Positions 1 through 5,701 of a stretch of DNA of 5,882 nt are shown here, piece after piece. The translations under genes and the position numbers were made by a program. The DNA is taken from contig JAEEYS010000022.1 in assembly GCA_016288255.1 (NCBI GenBank), forward strand, positions 1 to 5,882. The letters run 5' to 3'. Each line of letters starts with the position of its first letter. Positions within the stretch are counted from its first letter, which is position 1. This DNA comes from Bacillota bacterium (GTDB lineage Bacteria; Bacillota; Tb-RUG-66). The notes below the pieces were generated by a model. That model saw only the letters and a program-made list of their open reading frames with translations. It ran no database searches and was not told where the DNA came from.

Positions 1-740
1 AATTCAATGATATCAATGTTGCGGCAAATCAGGCGGCTTTGAATATCAATTCGAATGCCGTAACAAAGGTGACTTTTTCAAATTCCGGTGAAAACTTGTT
101 GATGACGGTGACGATACCCAAATTTTATAAAGCGGATGTCAATACGTTGAAAAAAGAAACAGAAATCACTTTTTATGCCAAAGATGTGAAAAATAAAACC
201 GTTATCGTAGACCCCGGCCACGGTGGGACACAGCCCGGGAAAGTGGTAGGAGACGTAGAGGAAAAAGATTTGACCCTAAAGGTTTCCCTGGCTTTGCGGG
301 ATATACTGAAAAAAGAAGGATATAATGTGGGCATGATCCGTGATGACGACTCTTATGTTTATTACGGGGACAGACCGCAAATGGCGGTGAATATGGGCGG
401 CGATATTTTTGTCAGTATCCATGCCAACAGCTATGAACGGGCTTCGGTAAACGGTTCGGAGATACACTATACGGAAAATGACAATGGATTGAGCAAGCTG
501 TTGTCTCAAAAAATAATCAATGCGGTGGTAAAAGAAATGGGCTTTTCCAACAGAGGTCTTTTTAAAGATTCCGGTCTTTTGGTCACCAAAAACGCATATA
601 TGCCGTCTTGTTTGCTGGAAATGGGCTTTATGACCAATGAGAGCGACCTGAAAAAGATGACCAGCGATACCTTCCCGGCAAAAATGGCGCAGGCTATCTA
701 TGATGGGATCGCAGCATTCTTTGCTTCTCAACAAATTTAA
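1..740 (+). CDS. N-acetylmuramoyl-L-alanine amidase, Amidase_3 family (5'-partial)
   Basis: Zinc amidase that cleaves the bond between N-acetylmuramic acid and the stem-peptide L-alanine of peptidoglycan, outside the membrane. The frame is open from base 3 to the window edge, so the TTG at 39 is not a credible start and the N-terminus, including any signal peptide, is missing. About 245 residues are visible. The first ~60 (to about base 180) are strand-rich, with a VTFSNSGENLLMTV stretch, and may be the end of an AMIN-like or other beta domain; that is a weak inference. The Amidase_3 domain runs from about base 198 to the stop. Its zinc set is intact: His in VDPGHGG (219-221), Glu in EEKDLTL (about 261), His in SIHANS (about 420) and the catalytic Glu in LLEMGFMTN (about 618). 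The gene ends in TAA, followed by a strong terminator. It could be an autolysin or a CwlD-like sporulation amidase; the missing N-terminus prevents a choice. Confidence 0.93.
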   Translation, partial: FNDINVAANQAALNINSNAVTKVTFSNSGENLLMTVTIPKFYKADVNTLKKETEITFYAKDVKNKTVIVDPGHGGTQPGKVVGDVEEKDLTLKVSLALRDILKKEGYNVGMIRDDDSYVYYGDRPQMAVNMGGDIFVSIHANSYERASVNGSEIHYTENDNGLSKLLSQKIINAVVKEMGFSNRGLFKDSGLLVTKNAYMPSCLLEMGFMTNESDLKKMTSDTFPAKMAQAIYDGIAAFFASQQI

Positions 741-802
741 AAAGCGGAGAAAAAAGCCGTATTTTTTGGCAGATGGATAAATTAAAAAGAAAAAAGAGCT
801 TG

Positions 803-836
803 AAAGGGTTTGATCTTATAAGATCAGGCCCTTTTT
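803..836 (+). terminator. Intrinsic terminator after the amidase gene
   Basis: A 14-bp stem (803-816 with 821-834, two T-G wobbles) closes a TATA tetraloop and runs into TTTTT at 832-836. It lies 62 bases after the amidase stop and separates that gene from the DUF169 gene. The A run on its left side (803-805) is too short for efficient termination on the minus strand, where no gene approaches. Confidence 0.85.
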
Positions 837-900
837 GATTTGGAAAAACCAGTCGGATAGACGTAAGAACATCCCTTGCTTCCAAAAAAAGTCTTTGCGG

Positions 901-929
901 TTGTTTTATTTTTAAAAATCCGATATGAT
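901..929 (+). promoter_or_regulatory. Sigma-A-type promoter for the DUF169 gene
   Basis: TTGTTT (901-906) and TATGAT (924-929) are separated by exactly 17 bases, inside an A/T-rich stretch downstream of a terminator and 62 bases before the ATG. A second TATGAT at 934-939 has no matching -35. It is the best promoter candidate for a gene that must start its own transcript. Confidence 0.55.
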
Positions 930-974
930 AATATATGATAACAATAGAAAATAGGGTTTAAGATCATTCAAAAT

Positions 975-981
975 AAAGGAG
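975..981 (+). promoter_or_regulatory. Ribosome binding site that fixes the DUF169 start
   Basis: AAAGGAG touches the ATG at 982, which leaves no spacer, but stands 9 bases before the in-frame ATG at 991. The spacing selects 991 as the real start and removes three residues from the longest reading. Confidence 0.8.
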
Positions 982-990
982 ATGGGTAGT

Positions 991-1734
991 ATGAAGAATA
1001 CGGATTTTGAACAGTTGAATGAAAAAGTGGTAAAACTTCTTCGTCCTTCTCAAAGTATTGTGAGTTTGAAATATATTTCAAAAGAAGAGGATTTAAAAAA
1101 TTACGGTGAAGTGAGATGGTATCCGGGAAGCGGTACGGTCTGTCAACTGCTCAGTTTCCCTGCTTATTTTGACGGGCTGTTCGGCATGAAACGGGAAAAC
1201 TTTTCTTTGCACTGCGGCGGTTCCAACGGACTGCAGACACGGACGGAAGATTGGTACGAAGGCGTATGCCTCGGAAACCAGCCCAACAAGTGGCATGGGA
1301 AGATGGAAGACGCCAAAAAACATATGGACGCCATGAAAATAGATCTGCCGGAAGATACGCTGTTTGCCATGTTGACAGCGCCTTTGAAAGCGGGATACAT
1401 CGAAGATCCGGATGTGATCAGCCTAGCGCTTTTGCCTGCGGCCGCGTTTCATTTATTGGCAGGGCTTTTGGATCATGACTATGAACCGATCCAATTCCCG
1501 TTTAGAGGAGAATCCACCTGCGCCGACACGTGGAACCATACCTATAAAACCGGAAAACCGGGCCTGTCACTGGGCTGCAGAGGGGACAGAAGCACCGGCG
1601 GACTGCATGGCCATGAAGTGAGAGTGACCATGACATTGAAAGATTTACTAAAAGCGGTGGATGGTATGGAAAGGATCGAAAAAGACGGGATCCACTATCC
1701 GTATTATCCCATGGGAGATATGCTGTCTTTTTGA
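991..1734 (+). CDS. DUF169 family protein
   Basis: A 247-residue protein matching the DUF169 (COG2043) pattern, a widespread family in anaerobes and archaea whose biochemical role I do not know. Recognisable blocks are CQLLSFP (from residue 51), LHCGG (74-77), the central LALLPAAAFHLLAGL segment (145-159), the STCADTW block (175-181) and the family signature YKTGKPGLSLGCRGDR (185-200), followed by an acidic HEVRVTM strand. The family-like cysteines C51, C75, C177 and C196 are all present, plus C93. No signal peptide or membrane helix is seen, so it should be cytosolic. A longer start at 982 is excluded by SD spacing. The gene has its own promoter and a strong terminator, so it is monocistronic and its neighbours give no functional hint. 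Family assignment is by motif recognition and fairly sure; a metal or cofactor role for the cysteines is speculation. Confidence 0.88.
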   Translation: MKNTDFEQLNEKVVKLLRPSQSIVSLKYISKEEDLKNYGEVRWYPGSGTVCQLLSFPAYFDGLFGMKRENFSLHCGGSNGLQTRTEDWYEGVCLGNQPNKWHGKMEDAKKHMDAMKIDLPEDTLFAMLTAPLKAGYIEDPDVISLALLPAAAFHLLAGLLDHDYEPIQFPFRGESTCADTWNHTYKTGKPGLSLGCRGDRSTGGLHGHEVRVTMTLKDLLKAVDGMERIEKDGIHYPYYPMGDMLSF

Positions 1735-1754
1735 GATATGAAAACAGAAAGAAT

Positions 1755-1786
1755 AAAAAGGCCAAGATGAAGATCTTGGCCTTTTT
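1755..1786 (+). terminator. Intrinsic terminator of the DUF169 gene
   Basis: A perfect 14-bp stem (1755-1768 with 1773-1786), with an AAAAAGGCCAAGAT left arm and a GAAG loop, ends in a T run. It starts 20 bases after the TGA stop. The left arm begins with five A's, so it could also stop minus-strand transcription that escapes the terminator at 1840-1864. Confidence 0.92.
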
Positions 1787-1839
1787 GTGTTTTACGGCCG
1801 AAACGGGAAGAGGGAGAACGAAACGCTGTAAAGGGAATT

Positions 1840-1864
1840 AAAAAACCGCTCTTTTTAGAGCGGT
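1840..1864 (-). terminator. Intrinsic terminator of the LytTR/membrane-protein operon
   Basis: Read on the minus strand, an 8-bp ACCGCTCT/AGAGCGGT stem with a four-base loop is followed by a run of six U's (A's at 1840-1845 on the plus strand). It lies 9 bases past the stop of the membrane-protein gene. With the terminator at 1755-1786 it insulates the two convergent units. Confidence 0.88.
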
Positions 1865-1873
1865 CAAAAGGAT

Positions 1874-2938
1874 CTAACTTTCTTTCTCGGCGCTGTAGAG
1901 CAGTTTGCCTGCCTGGTCATAGATTTGTTCGCTGCCTTCTATTTGGATACTTGCGCCGGAATCGGATTCCTGACGATAAAGACGGCTTTTGTGGAGATAC
2001 CCGGCAGTATCTTCCGCTGTGATATAAATATCCCAAACATCGTTTGGACCCATGGGAAAAGTTTTATCGTAGTTTATCTTGACGTTCCGATAAAAAGGAT
2101 CTCCCCTTTGGGAGAAGGAAGAAAAAGGAATATTTTCTTGGTCGACGATCTTGCCGCCGATCTCTGTGACGATAAAAATACTGTTTTCCACAAAACGATA
2201 GCTGGTCTCATTATTTTGGAGTAAGTCCAGAACGATATCTCCTTTTAAGTGACCGTTTTCTTTTGAGGAAGAAAAACGATAATTGTCCAAATAACCGTTT
2301 AGGCTGGGTAAATACGAAGACCATAAAAAGCCGATTTCGGTATCTTCCAGTTCTTCATTTTTTTGTTCGGTGGAATTTTTTATGGTCAAGACGGCGTTAT
2401 GGGTGTAATCGTTAAAAATGCCGGCGCGCAATGTGCCTTGAAAAGCACTCGAAGCGGTTCTTTTAAGAGCGATTGTATCATTGCCATACAAAATGGATAG
2501 CTCCATATCATCGGTGATCGTTTTCGGCACAACAGTAAAAAGGATATCGGCGGTCTTATCTTCTTCGTGAAAAGGACCGTATGCGATCTCATATTTCGTG
2601 ACCAAACTGGATTCTTTTTTCAGATGTTTATCAACATTGTCATAAATTGATTCGATTTGCGTCTGCAAATTGGATATTTGCTGAGAATACTGCTGATTCA
2701 TATTGGAAAGCTCGGTTTTGACGGCATTTAGTTTCACCATGAAGGCCAGCATCAAAATGACCAGGAGGATCAGCCAAACACTTCCGGCCATGTTGCCGGG
2801 CGACGGCATGGGCCGATGGTCTTCTTCGGATAACGCTTTGTTCACATTTCTTTTGTAAAAAAGAAAATAAAGACACAAAACCAAAGCGGCAATAATGCAA
2901 ACTGAGATAAGGATACGCGGGAAAATAGCGATAGACAT
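1874..2938 (-). CDS. Membrane-anchored protein with coiled coil and large C-terminal region, partner of LytTR regulator
   Basis: A 354-residue protein of no family I recognise. Two hydrophobic helices are clear: residues about 7-28 and 51-69. The basic YKRNVNK after helix 1 suggests the roughly 22-residue loop between them is cytoplasmic, leaving the N-terminus and the main body outside. Residues about 72-110 (Asn/Gln/Ser-rich heptads) look like a coiled coil. Residues about 115-322 alternate hydrophobic and polar residues like beta strands, perhaps two Ig-like modules (about 115-190 and 218-322, ending in WDIYITAEDTAGYLHKSRL). No enzyme motif, lipobox or LPXTG sorting signal is seen. Start: ATG at 2938-2936 with SD AAGGAGGG (2948-2955) at 9-base spacing. 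The SD overlaps the lytTR stop, which argues for one mRNA and coupled translation. Because the preceding gene encodes a kinase-less LytTR regulator, a sensor or anti-activator role is plausible but inferred. Confidence 0.85.
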   Translation of the reverse strand: MSIAIFPRILISVCIIAALVLCLYFLFYKRNVNKALSEEDHRPMPSPGNMAGSVWLILLVILMLAFMVKLNAVKTELSNMNQQYSQQISNLQTQIESIYDNVDKHLKKESSLVTKYEIAYGPFHEEDKTADILFTVVPKTITDDMELSILYGNDTIALKRTASSAFQGTLRAGIFNDYTHNAVLTIKNSTEQKNEELEDTEIGFLWSSYLPSLNGYLDNYRFSSSKENGHLKGDIVLDLLQNNETSYRFVENSIFIVTEIGGKIVDQENIPFSSFSQRGDPFYRNVKINYDKTFPMGPNDVWDIYITAEDTAGYLHKSRLYRQESDSGASIQIEGSEQIYDQAGKLLYSAEKES

Positions 2939-2947
2939 AATAAATAT

Positions 2948-2955
2948 CCCTCCTT
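2948..2955 (-). promoter_or_regulatory. SD overlapping the lytTR stop codon
   Basis: Minus-strand AAGGAGGG shares its two leading A's with the TAA stop of the upstream lytTR gene (2954-2956) and sits 9 bases before the ATG of the membrane-protein gene. This near-perfect anti-SD match suggests the membrane partner is made at least as efficiently as the regulator, with possible translational coupling. Confidence 0.75.
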
Positions 2956-3406
2956 AGATTCTGAAAAATTCTTTAAATATATTATAGTAGCTTCTGGTAA
3001 CATCAACACGGTCTCCGTTGATCATGACAAGAATGAATTTCATTGAAAAAGTAGGTTTGATCTCTTTGACTTTGTTTCTCGCAATGATAACGGAACTGCT
3101 GATTCTTAAAAATTTTGTGGGATCTAAGATGTAGCATAGCTGATACAGTCGATCTGTGGTTTGATAGGTTTTGTCTATGGTGTGTACTTCTACTGTGTGC
3201 CCGTAAGATTCGATATAAAGGATCTCTTCTGTGGAAATATGCAGCTTTTTGTTTTCTTCCGGCTCACGCACCGCCAAATGGCTCACGTATTTGTCCTGTT
3301 CCGTTAAAACAAAAGAGGCATTGTCATCGATCTCGATCCCTTTTTCCAGAAAAAACTTTTCGATTTCCTCGTAATTTTCATCACTGACGGAAAGCTTGAT
3401 TTTCAC
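2954..3406 (-). CDS. Stand-alone LytTR-domain transcriptional regulator
   Basis: A 150-residue DNA-binding protein. Residues about 55-149 form a LytTR domain (AgrA/LytR/VirR-type beta fold): ISTEEILYIESYGHTVEVHT, then KFLRISSSVIIARNKVKEI (98-116) and the terminal VDVTRSYYNIFKEFF (134-148). R138 corresponds to the base-contacting Arg near the end of AgrA. The AgrA DNA-contact His (FFRCHNS) is replaced by Ser (S103 in FLRISSS), as in other stand-alone LytTR proteins. The N-terminal ~50 residues are not a CheY receiver: no phospho-Asp pocket and far too short. The start is GTG with SD GAGGAGGG six bases upstream; an in-frame TAA just upstream leaves no longer form. It is the first gene of a two-gene operon, and a direct-repeat operator candidate lies upstream of its promoter, so autoregulation is likely. 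The trigger cannot be read from the sequence. Confidence 0.93.
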   Translation of the reverse strand: MKIKLSVSDENYEEIEKFFLEKGIEIDDNASFVLTEQDKYVSHLAVREPEENKKLHISTEEILYIESYGHTVEVHTIDKTYQTTDRLYQLCYILDPTKFLRISSSVIIARNKVKEIKPTFSMKFILVMINGDRVDVTRSYYNIFKEFFRI

Positions 3407-3412
3407 GAGCAG

Positions 3413-3420
3413 CCCTCCTC
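3413..3420 (-). promoter_or_regulatory. SD supporting the GTG start of lytTR
   Basis: Minus-strand GAGGAGGG ends 6 bases before the GTG at 3406-3404. The only nearby ATG (about 3436) is in another frame, and an in-frame TAA precedes it, so GTG is the only sensible start. Confidence 0.8.
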
Positions 3421-3435
3421 TCTGATCCTGCTTCC

Positions 3436-3464
3436 ATTATAAAGATTCTAAAAAAAAGAAACAA
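3436..3464 (-). promoter_or_regulatory. Sigma-A-type promoter of the lytTR operon
   Basis: On the minus strand, TTGTTT (3464-3459) and a perfect TATAAT (3441-3436) are separated by 17 bases. Transcription would begin near 3429, giving a leader of about 23 bases that holds the SD. The -35 is imperfect and the repeat pair just upstream fits an activator-assisted promoter. Confidence 0.75.
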
Positions 3465-3472
3465 CAAGGCAT

Positions 3473-3508
3473 GCATAACTTGCAAAAAAAGGCCGCATAG
3501 TCTGCAAA
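3473..3508 (-). promoter_or_regulatory. Candidate LytTR operator: two 14-bp direct repeats, 22-bp period
   Basis: On the minus strand the pattern TTTGCAnnnTATGC occurs twice: 3508-3495 (TTTGCAGACTATGC) and 3486-3473 (TTTGCAAGTTATGC). The copies match at 11 of 14 positions and are exactly 22 bp apart, two helical turns, so both lie on one DNA face. The proximal copy ends 8 bases before the lytTR -35. LytTR regulators such as AgrA and ComE are known to bind direct repeats about two turns apart, upstream of -35 boxes. The geometry fits; the sequence is not a textbook AgrA site, and assignment to this LytTR is inference. Confidence 0.6.
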
Positions 3509-3594
3509 GAAAAGATTGGTTTTGAGCCGCAGGACATATTTGATACAGGAAAAAACAAAAAATCGGGTTTCTTACGGGGAATTTATAATAGCTT

Positions 3595-3623
3595 TTGTAA
3601 TTTACCGGTATTTTGTTTATAAT
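3595..3623 (+). promoter_or_regulatory. Sigma-A-type promoter of the rph operon
   Basis: TTGTAA (3595-3600) and a perfect TATAAT (3618-3623) are 17 bases apart, and the expected transcript start is about 28 bases before the rph ATG. A second TATAAT at 3584-3589 has no -35 at a proper distance. The remaining stretch between the operator repeats and this promoter (3509-3583) is A-rich and shows nothing I can name. Confidence 0.72.
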
Positions 3624-3658
3624 GAGATATAGACTGTAGAGAGAGGGTAGGAGATCAA

Positions 3659-4375
3659 ATGAGAAATCATGACAGAGCATGGGACGCCTTAAGGCAGATC
3701 AAAGTGACAAAGGATTTTATCGGGACCGCGGAAGGTTCCGTTCTGATTGAATGCGGGAATACCAGAGTGGTTTGTACTGCCACAGTGGAAGAAAAGCTGC
3801 CAGGCTGGCTGAAAGGAAAAGGGAAAGGCTGGGTAACGGCGGAATATTCCATGTTGCCGAGAGCGACACAAAGCAGAAATCAAAGAGAAGTGAACAAGGG
3901 AAAACCGTCCGGAAGGACCCAGGAAATACAGAGATTGATCGGCAGAAGCCTCCGTTCTGTTGTGGATCTGGAAGCTTTGGGAGAAAGAAGTATTTGGATC
4001 GACTGTGACGTGATCGAAGCGGATGGCGGTACCCGTACGGCTTCCATTACCGGCGGATTTATTGCCCTCGCACTGGCATTAAAGAAACTTGTTGAAGAAG
4101 GCGTTTTGCCGGAATCCCCGATCAACAGCTATGTAGCGGCTGTCAGCGTAGGGGTCGTAGACGGGGAGGCACGGCTCGATCTGGAATATGAAGAAGATTC
4201 CGTAGCAGAAGTGGATATGAACGTGATCATGTCCGACCAGGGCGAATATATCGAGATCCAAGGGACTGGAGAAGAAAAACCGTTTTCCAAAGAAAGCTTG
4301 AATACGCTTCTTGGTTTGGCGGAAAAGGGGATCATGGAGCTGATCGAAATACAAAAACAAGTGATAGAAGGGTAA
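3659..4375 (+). CDS. rph: Ribonuclease PH
   Basis: Phosphate-dependent 3'-to-5' exoribonuclease that trims nucleotides after CCA in tRNA precursors, releasing nucleoside diphosphates; cytosolic hexamer. The 238-residue length is typical. Diagnostic stretches are complete: [23 protein letters not shown] (24-46), [15 protein letters not shown] (56-70), [16 protein letters not shown] with phosphate-site R86, [20 protein letters not shown] with R126 and T127 (113-132), and [19 protein letters not shown] carrying the conserved acidic residues D180 and D186. The ATG at 3659 follows AGGAG with a 5-base spacer and the N-terminus aligns with the family, so the start is firm. It is the first gene of its transcript, divergent from the lytTR operon; rdgB begins 4 bases after its stop. 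Nothing is missing or odd. Confidence 0.98.
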   Translation: MRNHDRAWDALRQIKVTKDFIGTAEGSVLIECGNTRVVCTATVEEKLPGWLKGKGKGWVTAEYSMLPRATQSRNQREVNKGKPSGRTQEIQRLIGRSLRSVVDLEALGERSIWIDCDVIEADGGTRTASITGGFIALALALKKLVEEGVLPESPINSYVAAVSVGVVDGEARLDLEYEEDSVAEVDMNVIMSDQGEYIEIQGTGEEKPFSKESLNTLLGLAEKGIMELIEIQKQVIEG

Positions 4376-4379
4376 AGAT

Positions 4380-4976
4380 ATGGGGCACGAAATCTTTATG
4401 GCGACCAATAACAAGGGAAAAGTAAAAGAAATACAGGCGCTTTTGGGAAACGAAGACCTTGTGTTCAAAATGATCAAAGATTTTCCCCGGTATGAAGAAG
4501 TGGAAGAGACCGGCAGCTCTTTTGCGGAAAATGCGCTTTTGAAGGCAAGATACGGCGCAAAAACAAGCGGACTTTTGACCTTGGCGGATGATTCGGGGCT
4601 GGAAGTGGACTATTTAAAAGGCGCGCCGGGTATTTTTTCTGCCCGCTTTAGCGGAAAAGACGCCACGGATGAAAAAAACAATCAAAAATTATTGGAAGAG
4701 CTCAAGGGAGTGGCATGGAAAGACAGAACGGCCCGTTTTGTCTGCGTGATCGCTCTTGTGACGCCGGATGGTTTTGAAGTGACCAAAAAAGGCACGGTAG
4801 AGGGCATCATTTTAGAAGAAGCAAGAGGAAAAAATGGGTTTGGATATGATCCGCTTTTCTATATAGAAGCCTATCAAAAGACCTTTGGAGAGCTTCCGGA
4901 AGAGATCAAGAATAGGATCAGCCACAGAGCCAACGCCGTGCGCCTCATAGAAGAAGAGATCAGAAAAAGGATATGA
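4380..4976 (+). CDS. rdgB: XTP/dITP diphosphatase (non-canonical purine NTP pyrophosphatase, Ham1/RdgB family)
   Basis: Hydrolyses dITP, ITP and XTP to the monophosphates plus pyrophosphate, keeping deaminated purines out of DNA and RNA; cytosolic homodimer. The 198-residue length fits. Motifs in order: ATNNKGKVKEI (8-18), ETGSSFAENALLKA (43-56), LADDSGLEVD with catalytic Asp in the D70/D71 pair, GAPGIFSARF (81-90), ARGKNGFGYDPLF (148-160) and the SHRANA purine-recognition end (181-186). The ATG lies 4 bases after the rph stop, and an AGAAGGG SD sits inside the rph 3' end, so translational coupling with rph is likely. rph-rdgB adjacency is common in Bacillota. The gene appears intact. No terminator follows within the 126 bases to the next start. 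Confidence 0.98.
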   Translation: MGHEIFMATNNKGKVKEIQALLGNEDLVFKMIKDFPRYEEVEETGSSFAENALLKARYGAKTSGLLTLADDSGLEVDYLKGAPGIFSARFSGKDATDEKNNQKLLEELKGVAWKDRTARFVCVIALVTPDGFEVTKKGTVEGIILEEARGKNGFGYDPLFYIEAYQKTFGELPEEIKNRISHRANAVRLIEEEIRKRI

Positions 4977-5086
4977 ACCCTTGCTGTAAAAGACAATGAC
5001 CTATCAAGACGCATGAAAAAGTTGGGTTTGATATGGTTTTGCCATGTTGTAAAAATGTATAAAGAGAAAAAACCGGTAAATACTAT

Positions 5087-5094
5087 AAGGGGAG
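5087..5094 (+). promoter_or_regulatory. SD that fixes a TTG start for the phosphoesterase
   Basis: AAGGGGAG ends 8 bases before TTG at 5103-5105. The in-frame ATG at 5013 has no SD and would add about 30 residues before the beta strand that normally opens this family. Confidence 0.8.
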
Positions 5095-5102
5095 TTTTTG
5101 GA

Positions 5103-5621
5103 TTGAAACTGTTGATATTGAGCGATACGCACGGGAGCTTGATGACGGCAAGAAAGGTCATTTTGGCGGAGCAGGATGTAGAGCAGTTTTTGCATTTAGG
5201 GGATTTTCAAAGAGACGCGAGAAATCTGGCGAGAGAGACCGGCCTTCTCTATACTGCGGTAAAAGGCAACTGCGACAGCTACTATGAGCGGGATGACAAG
5301 ATCTTAAATGCGGGCGGAGTCAAAATACTGTTGACCCACGGGCATCATTACAATGTAAAAATGAGCTATGACGCTTTGATCTATAAGGGACAGGAAGAAA
5401 AAGCAGATCTGGTCCTGTTCGGGCATACGCATTTGCCGGCATATTTTGAAGAAGAAAATACGGTATTTTATAATCCGGGATCCATTGCCAGACCCAAAAA
5501 CGATATTAAAAGCTACGGCATTTTAACGATAGAAAAAGGCCGTTTCCAAATCGAGCATAAAGAGTGGGCAGAAACGTTTCCGGCCATTTCCCGGGTCTTT
5601 GAAAAAATTAAAAGGGGATAG
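5103..5621 (+). CDS. YfcE/MJ0936-type metallophosphoesterase
   Basis: A 172-residue calcineurin-like phosphoesterase of the small YfcE type, normally a di-metal (often Mn) phosphodiesterase active on artificial substrates in vitro; the physiological substrate is unsettled. All metal-site motifs are present: DTHG (D8, H10), HLGD (D34), GNCD (N56), LTHGH (H79), GHTH (H108, H110), then NPGSIARPK (124-132), which closes the family fold. It starts with TTG (MKLLILSDTHG), chosen because an AAGGGGAG SD precedes it and the protein then begins right at the first strand; the ATG at 5013 lacks an SD. It follows rdgB by 126 bases with no terminator and no clear promoter between, so it is probably the third gene of the rph operon. 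The same trio occurs in other Bacillota, but a shared pathway is not established. Confidence 0.94.
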   Translation: MKLLILSDTHGSLMTARKVILAEQDVEQFLHLGDFQRDARNLARETGLLYTAVKGNCDSYYERDDKILNAGGVKILLTHGHHYNVKMSYDALIYKGQEEKADLVLFGHTHLPAYFEEENTVFYNPGSIARPKNDIKSYGILTIEKGRFQIEHKEWAETFPAISRVFEKIKRG

Positions 5622-5641
5622 GAAAAATTGGAAGAAAAACC

Positions 5642-5671
5642 TTGACTTCCCTTTGGGGCATGGTATATAAT
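5642..5671 (+). promoter_or_regulatory. Strong promoter for the tRNA genes
   Basis: TTGACT (5642-5647) and TATAAT (5666-5671) are 18 bases apart, with an A-rich stretch just upstream (5622-5640). The transcript would start near 5679, about 23 bases before tRNA-Pro. I see no convincing terminator between the phosphoesterase stop (5621) and this promoter, so read-through from the operon could also supply tRNA. Confidence 0.8.
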
Positions 5672-5701
5672 AAATTGCGTTGTTATGAAAACCGTTTTAG
5701 T

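Noticed and set aside
276..734. 152-codon minus-strand frame opposite the amidase
   Set aside because: It is the shadow of a strongly conserved Amidase_3 gene, has no SD, and its peptide shows no domain.
756..772. GCC...GGC hairpin with T run just after the amidase stop
   Set aside because: Only a three-base stem; the strong 14-bp hairpin at 803-836 is the convincing terminator.
3381..3680. 99-codon minus-strand frame spanning the lytTR/rph intergenic region
   Set aside because: It runs through the promoters and operator repeats, overlaps the lytTR start in another frame, and has a low-complexity translation.
4975..5029. GAACCC ... GGGTTT complementary pair after rdgB, considered as a terminator
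   Set aside because: The arms are about 40 bases apart with no U tract and no supporting inner stem, so it is not an intrinsic terminator.
3601..5084. Shared ACCGGTAAAT-type 10-mer in the rph promoter spacer and, inverted, upstream of the phosphoesterase (about 5071-5081)
   Set aside because: Ten-base matches in either orientation are expected by chance many times in a window of this size, and the core ACCGGT is itself a palindrome.
5022..5086. Possible separate promoter for the phosphoesterase (TTGATA 5028-5033, TATAAA 5058-5063, TACTAT 5081-5086)
   Set aside because: No pair of boxes has a 16-18 base spacer with good matches to both; read-through from rdgB is simpler.
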